Of a DNA stretch of 18,550 nucleotides, positions 6,778-15,246 are shown piece by piece. A program made the translations under genes and the position numbers. Position 1 is the stretch's first letter, and the number at the start of each line of letters is the position of its first letter. Below the pieces are notes generated by a model. That model was not told the DNA's origin and ran no database searches. It saw only the letters and a program-made list of their open reading frames with translations. Origin of the DNA: an uncultured Planctomycetales bacterium (GTDB taxonomy: Bacteria; Planctomycetota; Planctomycetia; Pirellulales; Thermoguttaceae); the NCBI GenBank assembly GCA_937889015.1, contig CALARR010000106.1:1-18550 (forward strand), read 5' to 3'.

Positions 6778-7856
6778 CAATATCCATTCGAATTGATCCT
6801 TGCAGCGACATTCCCACGTATCGGCAGGTCATCGAGCAGATTGCCTCGCTGGTTCAGTCGGGCGAACTAAAGGCTGGCGACCGCTTGCCGCCGGCGCGGG
6901 AATTGGCGTCGCAATTGGGGATTGCGCGCGGCACGATTGCCAAAGCGTACGAGGAGCTGGCGCGCTGTGCGATCCTGGACGTGACGCAGGGACGCGGGAG
7001 TTTCGTGTCGGCGCGGCAGGACGTGATGCCCGCCGGTCGGCGCGAACGCGCTGTGCAACTGATCAACGCCATGGTCGACGAATTGGAGGCGTTCCGGTTC
7101 TCGGCGCGCGAGATCCGCAACATGGTGGACCTGATCCTCCTGGAGCGCGAGGAGCAGTTCGAGAATCTGCACATCGCGGCCGTGGATTGCAGTCCCGAAG
7201 CCTTGACGCTGTTCGGCCGGCAGTTGGGGCTGTTGTCGCGTGTGGACATCAAGACCATTCTGCTCGACGACCTGGCCACCGGGGCGGACCCCGACCGGCG
7301 TCTGACGGAGTTCGATCTGGTGATGACCACGGCCAAGCACTACAGCGAAGTGTTGGGGTTGGCCAAGGGGGTGCGCGACAAGCTGGTGCAGGTGATCGTC
7401 TCGCCTGGCCAGGAGACGATTGTCAGCCTGGCCGGTCTCAAACCGCCACAGTCGCTGGGGATCGTTTGTCAGAGCGCGAAGTTCCTGGCGATCATTCAGC
7501 GCATGCTCGACGACCTGGGAATCACCAACCAGGTGGCCAGTCTCACCGGCGCTCCGAACGAGGAAGAGCTGCGGGCCTTTGTGGCCGACAAGGACGTGCT
7601 CATCGTGCCGCCGGGGTTTGGCAAGCTGTTGAGCCGTCCGCTGGCTCCCGTCATCGCCGAGTTCACGGAGCGCGGCGGCCGGTTGATCCCGTTCGACTAT
7701 CAAATCGAGCGCGGATCGTTGATCTACCTGGAAGAGCGCATCCGGAGCCTGATTGGGTGCCGGAAAAGGAATGTCGTCGCTGTCCCGTCCCTTGCCCCCG
7801 AGAAACCGGCCTCCCGATGGTCGGCCGCACGGGATCACTTACCTGAGGCGGAATGA
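6774..7856 (+). CDS. GntR-family transcriptional regulator with ligand-binding-like C-terminus
   Basis: This 360-residue protein has a GntR winged helix-turn-helix at about 8-79. The stretch IPTYRQVIEQI, GDRLPPARELASQLGIARGT and YEELARCAILDVTQGRGSF follows the family pattern closely. The rest (about 95-345) is not an aminotransferase-like MocR domain. It starts with a helical linker (DELEAFRFSAREIRNMVDLILLERE), then alternating strands and helices similar to a periplasmic-binding-protein-like sensor. The ligand is unknown; glutamate, methylaspartate or mesaconate would fit the neighbours. AAGG (6764-6767) lies six bases before the ATG. Its stop is six bases from glmS and the strand is the same, so it probably heads and controls the glm operon. 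Confidence 0.88.
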   Translation: MPISIRIDPCSDIPTYRQVIEQIASLVQSGELKAGDRLPPARELASQLGIARGTIAKAYEELARCAILDVTQGRGSFVSARQDVMPAGRRERAVQLINAMVDELEAFRFSAREIRNMVDLILLEREEQFENLHIAAVDCSPEALTLFGRQLGLLSRVDIKTILLDDLATGADPDRRLTEFDLVMTTAKHYSEVLGLAKGVRDKLVQVIVSPGQETIVSLAGLKPPQSLGIVCQSAKFLAIIQRMLDDLGITNQVASLTGAPNEEELRAFVADKDVLIVPPGFGKLLSRPLAPVIAEFTERGGRLIPFDYQIERGSLIYLEERIRSLIGCRKRNVVAVPSLAPEKPASRWSAARDHLPEAE

Positions 7857-7862
7857 ACAGCG

Positions 7863-8294
7863 ATGAACGAGCCAGCCGTCGTATTGGGCGTGATCGGCAG
7901 TGATTGCCACTCGGTGGGCAACAAGATCCTGGACGCCTTTCTGGGCGAGCATGGCTTTCGGGTTGTCAACCTGGGAGTGATGGTCAGCCAGGACGAATTC
8001 ATTGATGCGGCCATCGAGACGGGCGCCCCGGCGATCCTGGTGTCTTCGCTCTACGGCCATGGGGAACTGGACTGCGCGGGCTTTCGCGAACGTTGCATCG
8101 AACGCGGCCTGGACAAGGTGATCTTGTACGTCGGGGGAAACCTGGTCGTAGGGAAGATGCCGCGCGAGGTCATCGTGCAGAAGTTCCTGGCCATGGGTTT
8201 CGACCGCGTGTTCATGCCTTCCGACGACCTGGAGGAGGCGGCGCGGCTCCTGCACGCCGACATCGCGCAACGTCAATGGAGGCGGTGCGGATGA
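7863..8294 (+). CDS. glmS: Methylaspartate (glutamate) mutase sigma subunit, B12-binding
   Basis: This 143-residue protein is the small cobalamin-binding subunit of glutamate mutase, which interconverts L-glutamate and (2S,3S)-3-methylaspartate with adenosylcobalamin. The fold begins with VVLGVIGSDCHSVG, which gives the D-x-H-x-x-G cobalamin motif at D14, H16 and G19. These are the same positions as in the clostridial protein; H16 is the lower axial cobalt ligand in the family. SSLYGH (about 61-66) and YVGGNLVVG (about 89-97) are the other conserved loops contacting the nucleotide tail. The length is close to the known subunit (about 137). It overlaps the next gene by four bases (ATGA). The order sigma subunit, MutL, epsilon subunit, ammonia-lyase matches the clostridial clusters. 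This glmS is not glucosamine synthase. Confidence 0.97.
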   Translation: MNEPAVVLGVIGSDCHSVGNKILDAFLGEHGFRVVNLGVMVSQDEFIDAAIETGAPAILVSSLYGHGELDCAGFRERCIERGLDKVILYVGGNLVVGKMPREVIVQKFLAMGFDRVFMPSDDLEEAARLLHADIAQRQWRRCG

Positions 8295-9778
8295 AACGCG
8301 TTCTGACGTTGGATATCGGTTCGACGTGGACCAAAGGGGCGCTGGTCGAATTGGATGGCGCGCCGCGGTGCCTGGGCCACGCATCGGCGCCCACGACGAC
8401 CGCCGACCTGACGCTGGGCGCGGCCGAGGTGCTGCGGCGGCTGCTCGGCCGGCCTTCCACGGCGGCTCTCGAAGTGCCCGCCGAGATGCCATTGCACTTG
8501 TCGTCCTCGGCCAAGGGCGGGTTGGCGGTGGCGGCGGTGGGGCTCGTGCCCGACCTGACGCTGCACGCCGCGCGGCTGGCCGCGGCTTCGGCGGGCGGCA
8601 AGATCGTAGCTCACTTCGCCTATCGACTTACGCCCGAGAACATCGCGAGCCTGCGGCGTCTCGCGCCCGACATCATCCTCCTGGCCGGCGGCACCGACGG
8701 CGGCAATGAGCAATACAATCTACACAACGCGCGCATGCTGGCCGCCGCCAGATTGCCGGCGGTCGTACTGTATGCGGGCAATGCGGCGGTGCGCGGCGCG
8801 GTCGCCGAGATCCTGGCCGATCGCGAGCTGGAGATCGTCGACAACCTGATGCCCGAGATCGGCAGGCTGGCAATCGCGCCGGCCCAAAGCCGGATCCAGG
8901 AGATCTTCTTGCGAAAGATCGTCGAGGGGAAGGGGTTGGCGGCGCTGGCGGCCCGTTGTGCTTCGCCCCCCAAGCCTACGCCGCGCGCGGCATTCGAATT
9001 GCTGGAAGCCATCGCGGCCACGCTGCCCGATTGGGACGAGACGCTGTTGGTCGACATAGGCGGGGCAACGACCGATGTCTATTCCTGCAGCGAGTCGTTC
9101 GTGGGTCGGCCGGGCCTCGTGCTCCGCGGCCTGTGCGAGCCGCGTCTGAAGCGTTCGGTGGAGGGGGACCTGGGGATGCGCGTCAATGCGCGCTGGGCGG
9201 CGGCGACGGGCCAGGCCTATGTCGATCGTGAACTTGCGGGGCGCCAGATACCGCGTGAACGGTTCGAGCAGTTCGTCGAGCGCGCGAGCGCTGCTCATGA
9301 CTACCTGCCGCGGAACGCGGTGGAGGCGGCCTGCGACGAGATCCTGGCCGGCGCCTGCTTGTACCACAGCCTGTTGCGTCATGCGGGGAGTATCGAGGAG
9401 AGCTACACGCCCGACGGCCGAGTGCTGGTGCAACGCGGCAAGGACTTGCGGCGGATCCAACGTTGGGTGGGCAGCGGCGGTTACCTGGCGCGGCGGCGCC
9501 GCGGCGATCTCGAACACCGCGTGCTGGCCGCGATCCGCGACGATACAGGCGCGGCGCGGCTGGTGCCCGGGTCGCCCGACTACTACGCCGACGCCGACTA
9601 CCTTTGGCCGCTCCTGGGCAACCTGGCCGCCGACTATCCAGCCGAGGCGGCCCAATTGGCGGTCGCGCACCTGGTGCGCATCGAAGGCGAGGCGGCGACG
9701 GTTGCCGAGGCAGGCAAGCGGAGTGAACGGCCGTGCCCGATCCTGGGACGCCAGAAGGACCTGGGAACCGCTTCCTGA
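8291..9778 (+). CDS. glmL: Glutamate mutase-associated MutL/GlmL ATPase-like protein
   Basis: This 495-residue protein belongs to the MutL/GlmL family, of ASKHA (actin/Hsp70-like) ATPase type, always found between the two glutamate mutase subunits. It probably acts as a chaperone or reactivase for the B12 enzyme; that role is inferred by the field rather than firmly proven. The phosphate-binding motifs are LDIGSTWTKG (7-16) and LLVDIGGATTDVYS (252-265), with an adenosine-type loop LLAGGTDGGN (130-139). GGAGG (8278-8282) lies eight bases before ATG 8291, which overlaps the glmS stop as ATGA. An in-frame ATG at 8276 is less likely. It is unrelated to DNA mismatch-repair MutL. Confidence 0.95.
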   Translation: MKRVLTLDIGSTWTKGALVELDGAPRCLGHASAPTTTADLTLGAAEVLRRLLGRPSTAALEVPAEMPLHLSSSAKGGLAVAAVGLVPDLTLHAARLAAASAGGKIVAHFAYRLTPENIASLRRLAPDIILLAGGTDGGNEQYNLHNARMLAAARLPAVVLYAGNAAVRGAVAEILADRELEIVDNLMPEIGRLAIAPAQSRIQEIFLRKIVEGKGLAALAARCASPPKPTPRAAFELLEAIAATLPDWDETLLVDIGGATTDVYSCSESFVGRPGLVLRGLCEPRLKRSVEGDLGMRVNARWAAATGQAYVDRELAGRQIPRERFEQFVERASAAHDYLPRNAVEAACDEILAGACLYHSLLRHAGSIEESYTPDGRVLVQRGKDLRRIQRWVGSGGYLARRRRGDLEHRVLAAIRDDTGAARLVPGSPDYYADADYLWPLLGNLAADYPAEAAQLAVAHLVRIEGEAATVAEAGKRSERPCPILGRQKDLGTAS

Positions 9779-9821
9779 AGACTGATGGCGGATGGCGCAG
9801 GGCGGGGAATCGTGAAACCGG

Positions 9822-11291
9822 ATGGAGAACGGGTTCGTGTCTGCCATGAATGAGCCAAAGACAACCGTCGACGATTTTCTGGCCCAACGCGAGCAGGTGC
9901 TGCAAGCCTGGCCCACCGGGGCGGCGGTTCGGCTGGACGAAGCGATCGCCTATCAACGGACGATCCCGGAGTCCAAGCGGTTCGCGTCGGCCATGTCGGC
10001 CGCCAAGGCGCAACGGCGATTGCTGGCTCAGCCGCGGGCCGGAATGGCGCTGGTCGACGAGCACATCAAGCTGCTGAAGTACCTGGAGAGCGAAGGTGGC
10101 GCCGATCTGCTGCCCACCACGATCGACGCCTACACGCGGCAGAATCGCTATGCCGAGGCGGCCAAGGGCATCGAGAAGTCGACGACGGCCGGCGTGTCGA
10201 TGCTCAATGGTTTTCCGGCGGTGAACCACGGTGTTGCCGCTTGCCGCCAGGTGACGGAGAGCGTCTCGCGTCCGGTTCAGGTGCGGCACGGCACTCCCGA
10301 CGCGCGGCTGCTCGCTGAAATCACCTTGGCCGGCGGATTCACGAGCTTCGAAGGTGGCGGCATTTCCTACAACATCCCCTACGCCAAGAACGTCCCGCTG
10401 CGCAAGTCGTTGGCCGACTGGGAGTACGTCGACCGCTTGTGCGGGCTGTACGAAGAGCGCGGCGTGTCGGTCAACCGCGAACCGTTCGGGCCGCTCACCG
10501 GCACGCTGGTGCCGCCGAGCATCAGTCACGCCGTGGCGATCATCGAGGGCCTGCTGGCCCTGCGACAGGGTGTACGCTCCTTGACGCTGGGCTATGGCCA
10601 AGGCGGCAACATGGTCCAGGACGTGGCCGCCCTGCGGAGCCTGAAACGCCTGGCCGACGCCTACTTCAAGGAGCAGGGCTTCGCCGACTACGAACTGACC
10701 ACGGTCTTTCACCAGTGGATGGGCGGGTTCCCCGAAGACGAGGCCCAGGCCTTCGCGGTGATCGGGTGGGGCACGGTCGTGGCCTGCCTGGCCGGGGCCG
10801 ACAAGGTCATCGTCAAGACGCCGCACGAGGCGCTGGGCATTCCCGGCAAGGAAGCCAACGCCCGCGGACTGAAGGCCACGCGGCAGACGATCAACATGCT
10901 CTGCGACCAACGCACGCTGGAGAGCGCGGCCGTCGACCGGGAGATCGCCGTTACCGAGCGCGAAGTGCGCTGCATCCTCGGCAAAGTGTTCGAGCTGGGG
11001 CAAGGCAGCCTCGCCGAGGGGGTGGTCGCGGCATTCGCGGCGGGCGTGCTCGACGTGGCATTCGCCCCCTCGGTGCACTGCCACGGCCGCATTCTGCCCA
11101 TGCGCGACAACGAAGGCTTCATCCGCATCTTCAATCGCGGCGCCATCCCCTTCGACGCCGATCTGGTGGCCTATCACCGCGAGCGGCTCGAAGAGCGGGC
11201 CAAGGCGGAAGGGCAGAAGATTTCCTTCCAGATGGTGACCAACGACATCTATGCGATCAGCAAAGGCCAACTTGTGGGGAGACCCCGATGA
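9822..11291 (+). CDS. glmE: Methylaspartate (glutamate) mutase epsilon subunit
   Basis: This 489-residue TIM-barrel subunit holds the substrate and the radical chemistry of glutamate mutase. The substrate-binding arginines known as R66, R100 and R149 in the clostridial enzyme are R72, R106 and R155 here (QPRAG, YTRQNRY, RHGTPD). E171, Y177 and Y181 correspond to E177, Y183 and Y187 in FEGGGISYNIPYAKN. The constant offset of six supports an intact enzyme. The stretch REPFGPLTGTLVPPS and the VFHQWMGGFPEDE segment are also family hallmarks. Two starts are possible, ATG 9822 or ATG 9846 (481 residues); neither has a strong Shine-Dalgarno site. A 43-base gap separates it from glmL, the only uncoupled step in the first four enzyme genes. 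It overlaps mal by four bases. Confidence 0.97.
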   Translation: MENGFVSAMNEPKTTVDDFLAQREQVLQAWPTGAAVRLDEAIAYQRTIPESKRFASAMSAAKAQRRLLAQPRAGMALVDEHIKLLKYLESEGGADLLPTTIDAYTRQNRYAEAAKGIEKSTTAGVSMLNGFPAVNHGVAACRQVTESVSRPVQVRHGTPDARLLAEITLAGGFTSFEGGGISYNIPYAKNVPLRKSLADWEYVDRLCGLYEERGVSVNREPFGPLTGTLVPPSISHAVAIIEGLLALRQGVRSLTLGYGQGGNMVQDVAALRSLKRLADAYFKEQGFADYELTTVFHQWMGGFPEDEAQAFAVIGWGTVVACLAGADKVIVKTPHEALGIPGKEANARGLKATRQTINMLCDQRTLESAAVDREIAVTEREVRCILGKVFELGQGSLAEGVVAAFAAGVLDVAFAPSVHCHGRILPMRDNEGFIRIFNRGAIPFDADLVAYHRERLEERAKAEGQKISFQMVTNDIYAISKGQLVGRPR

Positions 11292-12541
11292 AGATCGCCC
11301 AAGCCCTGTTCGCCAAAGGCACGTCCGCTTTCTTCTTCGACGACCAGCGCGCCATCAAATGCGGGGCGGACCACGATGGATTCGACTATGTGGGGCAGCC
11401 GGTCACGCCGGGCTTCCCGCGCATCCGCACGGCGGGCGAGTGCATCTCCGTCCTGCTGGTGCTGGAGGACGGCCAGATCGCCGCGGGCGACTGCACGGCG
11501 GTGCAATACTCGGGCGCCGGCGGGCGCGATCCGCTGTTCCTGGCCGACGCCTACCTGCCCTTTCTCGAACGCCACATCCGGCCGCGGCTGGAAGGGATGG
11601 AAGTCACCGCATTCCGCGCGATGGCCCGGCAACTCTGCCAATCGGAGTGCGATGGTCGGCCTTTGCACACGGCCTTGCGGTACGGCCTGACGCAGGCCTT
11701 GCTCGACGCCCGAGCCCGGGCGCTGCACAAGCTGCGTTGCGAGGTGATCGCCGAGGAATATGGCTTGCCGCTGAGCGCGGAGCCGGTGCGGATCTTCGGT
11801 CAGACGGGCGACAACCGCTACGAGAACGTCGACAAGATGATCCTCAAGCAGGTCGACGTGCTGCCGCATGGGCTGATCAACAACGTCGACGACAAATTGG
11901 GCCGCGATGGCGGCAAGCTCAAGGAGTACATCGGCTGGCTGGCGCGGCGCATCGAACAACTCAAACCGCGCGACGACTACCGGCCGGTGTTGCACATCGA
12001 CGTTTACGGCACCGTGGGGCTGATCTGCGGCAACGATCCCCGCCGCGTGGCCGACTACCTGGCGGGCTTGCAGAACGACGCCGGCCCGTTCGACCTGTAC
12101 ATCGAGGGTCCGATCGACCTGGAGGAAAAGCAGCGGCAGATCGACGGGCTGCGCGCGATCAAGAACGAGCTTGACCGCTCGGGCTCTCCGGTCAAGATCG
12201 TGGCCGATGAGTGGTGCAACACGCTGGAGGATGTGATCGAGTTCACCGACGCCCAGGCGTGCCACATGGTCCAGATCAAAACGCCCGATCTGGGCGGCGT
12301 GCAACACATCGTGGAAAGCGTGCTGTACTGCAAGGCGCACGGGATGGAGGCCTACCAGGGTGGCACGTGCAACGAGACCGAGCTTTCGGCCCAGTGCTGC
12401 GTGCACCTGGCCATGGCCACTCATCCGGCCCAGATGCTGGCCAAGCCGGGCATGGGATTTGACGAGGGATACATGATCGTGCGCAACGAGATGCAGCGAA
12501 TTCGGGCCGTGCTGTGCGCCGGTCCCGGGAGGTTGCCGTGA
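11288..12541 (+). CDS. mal: Methylaspartate ammonia-lyase
   Basis: This 417-residue enolase-superfamily enzyme converts 3-methylaspartate to mesaconate and ammonia. Catalytic residues fall at the same numbers as in the Clostridium tetanomorphum enzyme: K331 (QIKTPDLGG) and H194 (LPHG) as the acid/base pair, metal ligands D238, E273 and D307, and Q329 for substrate. QGGTCNET (357-364) closes the active site. The known enzyme has 413 residues. GGGGAG (11276-11281) lies six bases before the ATG, which overlaps the glmE stop as ATGA. It is directly followed by the AtuA-like gene with a GTGA overlap, so the four enzymes would be translated together. Confidence 0.97.
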   Translation: MKIAQALFAKGTSAFFFDDQRAIKCGADHDGFDYVGQPVTPGFPRIRTAGECISVLLVLEDGQIAAGDCTAVQYSGAGGRDPLFLADAYLPFLERHIRPRLEGMEVTAFRAMARQLCQSECDGRPLHTALRYGLTQALLDARARALHKLRCEVIAEEYGLPLSAEPVRIFGQTGDNRYENVDKMILKQVDVLPHGLINNVDDKLGRDGGKLKEYIGWLARRIEQLKPRDDYRPVLHIDVYGTVGLICGNDPRRVADYLAGLQNDAGPFDLYIEGPIDLEEKQRQIDGLRAIKNELDRSGSPVKIVADEWCNTLEDVIEFTDAQACHMVQIKTPDLGGVQHIVESVLYCKAHGMEAYQGGTCNETELSAQCCVHLAMATHPAQMLAKPGMGFDEGYMIVRNEMQRIRAVLCAGPGRLP

Positions 12542-13914
12542 AGAACGAGGATTTCCGAGTCTTGTCGCCGGCGGGCATTTTGGGATACGGATTCCCGGTG
12601 GAGTCCTTCATGCAGGGGATCGCCAGGCGTCCGCAGCTCGTGGCTTGCGACGCCGGGTCGACCGATCCCGGGCCGTATTACCTGGGCAGCGGCAAGTCGT
12701 TCACCAACCGGGCCATGGTCAAGCGCGATTTGCGTTTCATGCTCGTCGAGGGGCTGCGCTGCGGGGCCACCGTGGTGGTGGGCTCGGCGGGCGGAGCGGG
12801 CGCGGCGCCGCACCTGGCGTGGTGCCGGGAGATTCTCCAGGAAATCGCCAGCGAGGAGCAGCTTTCCTTCCGCCTGGGAGTGATCGCCAGCGACGTGCCC
12901 AAGGACACCGTCAAGGCGGCGTTGCGCGCCGGCAAGATCCGCGGACTGCCCTTCGTGCCCGAACTGACGGAAGAGGCCATCGACGCCAGCACCCACATCG
13001 TGGCTCAGATCGGCAACGAGCCGCTGATCGCCGCATTGCAGGCGGGGTGCAACGTGGTGCTGGCGGGGCGCTGCTACGACCCGGCCAATTTCGCCGCCTT
13101 GCCGATCATGTTGGGATACGATCCGGGACTGGCCCTGCACATGGGCAAGATCCTGGAATGCGGGGCGATTGCCGCCACGCCCGGCAGCGGCGCGGACTGC
13201 GCTTTCGCCACATTGACGCGCGACGCCTTCGTGCTGGAGGCCCTCAACCCGTTGCGCCGCTTCACGCGCGAATCGGCCGCCGCCCACACGCTGTACGAGA
13301 AGTCGGACCCCTACCACCTGCCCGGCCCGGGAGGAATGATCAACCTGGAGCACTGTCAGTTCACGGAGCTGGAGGGGGGCCGGGTCGAGGTCCGCGGCAG
13401 CCGCTTCGAGGCCAGTTCGCCCTACCGGGTGAAGCTCGAAGGCGCTCGGCCGACCGGTTATCGCGCCATCAGCGTGGCGGGCATTCGCGACCCGATTCTC
13501 ATCGGCTGTATCGACGACGTATTGCAGGCGGTTCATCAACAGGTGGCGAGCATTGTCGGCGGCCGCGCGCAAGGCTCGATCCGTTTCCGAGTGTATGGGA
13601 AGAACGGCGTGATGGGCGCCTTCGAACCCGTGGCGAAGACCTTGTCACACGAACTGGGGTTGGTGATCGAAGCCAATGCCGCCACGCCCGACGAAGCCGA
13701 CTCGCTGTTGAGCGCCACGCGTTCGACGCTGCTGCATTACGGCTACCCTGGGCGGATCTCGACGGCGGGGAACCTGGCGTTTCCCTTCTCCCCGTCGGAC
13801 GTCAACCTGGGCCAGACGTTCGAGTTTTCGCTGTATCACCTGATGGACCTGGAGGCAGCAGGCCAGTTCCCCGTGGAGATTCACGCTGTCGAGCGGGGGA
13901 GGATCATGCCGTGA
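12538..13914 (+). CDS. AtuA-like (DUF1446) protein, role in this pathway unknown
   Basis: This 458-residue protein resembles the DUF1446/AtuA family, named after acyclic terpene utilisation in Pseudomonas, whose biochemical function is unresolved. Recognisable signatures are ACDAGSTDPGPYYLGSG (36-52), VVVGSAGGAGAAPH (79-92) and NVVLAGRCYDPANFAALPI (about 179-197). The start is GTG at 12538, overlapping the mal stop as GTGA, with GGGAGG five bases ahead. No signal peptide or membrane segment is seen, so it is cytoplasmic. The next gene is DUF4387, a frequent partner of this family, again with a GTGA overlap. Tight coupling to mal suggests a role in handling mesaconate, citramalate or their CoA esters, which is inference. 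Confidence 0.85.
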   Translation: MKNEDFRVLSPAGILGYGFPVESFMQGIARRPQLVACDAGSTDPGPYYLGSGKSFTNRAMVKRDLRFMLVEGLRCGATVVVGSAGGAGAAPHLAWCREILQEIASEEQLSFRLGVIASDVPKDTVKAALRAGKIRGLPFVPELTEEAIDASTHIVAQIGNEPLIAALQAGCNVVLAGRCYDPANFAALPIMLGYDPGLALHMGKILECGAIAATPGSGADCAFATLTRDAFVLEALNPLRRFTRESAAAHTLYEKSDPYHLPGPGGMINLEHCQFTELEGGRVEVRGSRFEASSPYRVKLEGARPTGYRAISVAGIRDPILIGCIDDVLQAVHQQVASIVGGRAQGSIRFRVYGKNGVMGAFEPVAKTLSHELGLVIEANAATPDEADSLLSATRSTLLHYGYPGRISTAGNLAFPFSPSDVNLGQTFEFSLYHLMDLEAAGQFPVEIHAVERGRIMP

Positions 13915-14228
13915 AGAAGAACATCCTCGAGGCCGTGCGCGTCGTGCGGTCCAAGAACTCGGGGCCCTACGAGTTGACGCTGGACCTGCTGTTCAAGGAC
14001 CGGCGCTACTTCGACCTCTTCCGCCGGCAGCAGATCATCACGCCGGAACTGGTCGGCCGTTTGTACGGCGTGCGCCGCGAAGACGTGCTGGCCATCACGT
14101 ATTTCGAACCGGCGATCGCGGTGAAGATGACCATTCGGCGGCCGGTGGCGTCGGGCGCGCCGGGCGACAGCGACGTGTACGGGGCCCAGCAACACGCCCC
14201 GTTGCTGAGCATCGAGTTCGACGAGTGA
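13911..14228 (+). CDS. DUF4387 family protein
   Basis: This 105-residue soluble protein begins ILEAVRVVRSKNSGPYELTLD, a pattern of the DUF4387 family, and includes ITYFEPAIAVKMTIRRP (about 63-79). No catalytic motif is obvious. DUF4387 proteins are usually encoded right after, or fused to, AtuA/DUF1446 proteins, so it is likely a small subunit of the same complex. The start is GTG at 13911 with GGGGAGG (13896-13902) ahead, and it overlaps the upstream stop as GTGA. The function is unknown. Confidence 0.85.
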   Translation: MKKNILEAVRVVRSKNSGPYELTLDLLFKDRRYFDLFRRQQIITPELVGRLYGVRREDVLAITYFEPAIAVKMTIRRPVASGAPGDSDVYGAQQHAPLLSIEFDE

Positions 14229-14252
14229 ACCCTGTTTCCCGGAGCCGGTTCG

Positions 14253-15227
14253 ATGGAAGACTCGCGCGCGGAACACAATCCGATCCGAACGCCATTTCGC
14301 GTCTCGGCCCACTACTACGAGACGTTGATCCACGCGGCCTACTACGCCCCGCGCGGCCGGATGCGGCTGTACATGGTGGCCAGCGAGCTGGCGCAACGTT
14401 ACCTCTATCCGAGCGATCTGATTGTAGGCATTATCGGGGCGGAGGGCTCGGGGAAATCGACCCTCATCAAAGGTCTGTTCCCCGGCCTGGAACTGACCAA
14501 CGATGACGACGGCGTGAACCTGCGGCCCACGCCCATCTACCAATTCACGCCCGACAACTACTTCGCCCCGCACACGTTCCACGTCGACGTGCGCTACGAG
14601 TTGGCGTTCAGGCAGAAGTATCAACTGGTGGAGGCCATCCATCGGGCGCTGGCGCACGGCCGCCGCGTGGTGGTGGAACACTTCGACCAGATCTACGACG
14701 CGCTGGGGTACAACGCGCAGATCATCTTCGGGATCGGCGAAGAGATCATCGTGGCGCGGCCGAACGTCTTCGGCCCGTTCCCGGTCGCCATCAAGGCGGT
14801 GGTGCAGAAGACCATCAAGTATCGCCTCATGGCCCACTCGGCCGAGGATCTCACGAGCTTCGTCCTGGAACGCGACTACAACATCCGATTCCCCGTGCAG
14901 CACTCCGACGTGAAACACGGCTTCGTGATCAATTTTCAGTCCGAGCCGCAGATCCATCTGGCGGAGCTGGAGAGCAAGGTCAAGGAGATCATTCAACAGC
15001 AGCTTCCGATCACTCCGGCCGGGGAAGACCGGATCTCCATCGGAGAGCATGTGCTGCCGTGCACCGGCGTCCGGACTCACGTGAAGCACACGGGCCAGAT
15101 CGAGAACTTTCGCCTGGTCAAAAAGTTCCAGTATCACCCCCTGCTGAAGCAATACATGCTGATCGGAATCGTCGGTCCGCGCGAACCCGCCGGCTACGGA
15201 GAAATCACCGGGGAAGTGGAACCCTGA
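14253..15227 (+). CDS. P-loop NTPase with AlaRS SAD-like C-terminal motif
   Basis: This 324-residue cytoplasmic protein has a Walker A motif, GAEGSGKST (62-70), after an N-terminal segment of about 55 residues. A Walker B-like strand, RRVVVEHFD (137-145), suggests a small-molecule kinase fold of the uridine kinase/PRK kind. The C-terminal part contains LPCTGVRTHVKHTGQI (268-283). This closely resembles the C-G-G-T-H-V-x-N-T-G-E-I motif in the second additional domain (SAD) of alanyl-tRNA synthetase and AlaX editing proteins, with C270 and H276 as candidate metal ligands. GGAG (14241-14244) lies eight bases before the ATG, 24 bases after the DUF4387 stop. Its substrate and role are unknown; the operon position suggests a link with methylaspartate metabolism. 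Confidence 0.75.
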   Translation: MEDSRAEHNPIRTPFRVSAHYYETLIHAAYYAPRGRMRLYMVASELAQRYLYPSDLIVGIIGAEGSGKSTLIKGLFPGLELTNDDDGVNLRPTPIYQFTPDNYFAPHTFHVDVRYELAFRQKYQLVEAIHRALAHGRRVVVEHFDQIYDALGYNAQIIFGIGEEIIVARPNVFGPFPVAIKAVVQKTIKYRLMAHSAEDLTSFVLERDYNIRFPVQHSDVKHGFVINFQSEPQIHLAELESKVKEIIQQQLPITPAGEDRISIGEHVLPCTGVRTHVKHTGQIENFRLVKKFQYHPLLKQYMLIGIVGPREPAGYGEITGEVEP

Positions 15228-15246
15228 ATGGGCATACACGATCCCG

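Noticed and set aside
8291..9778. DNA mismatch-repair MutL
   Set aside because: Shares only the name; motifs are those of the ASKHA-like GlmL family and the neighbours are glutamate mutase subunits.
9183..11270. Very long open frame (695 codons) on the minus strand opposite glmL/glmE
   Set aside because: It lies antisense to two genes with intact catalytic motifs, and its translation shows no domain; long antisense frames are common in GC-rich DNA.
10439..11287. In-frame extension of the mal frame upstream across glmE
   Set aside because: The extension is an Arg/Gly/Pro-rich shadow of glmE; mal homologs start at MKIAQALF, and the ATGA overlap plus GGGGAG support 11288.
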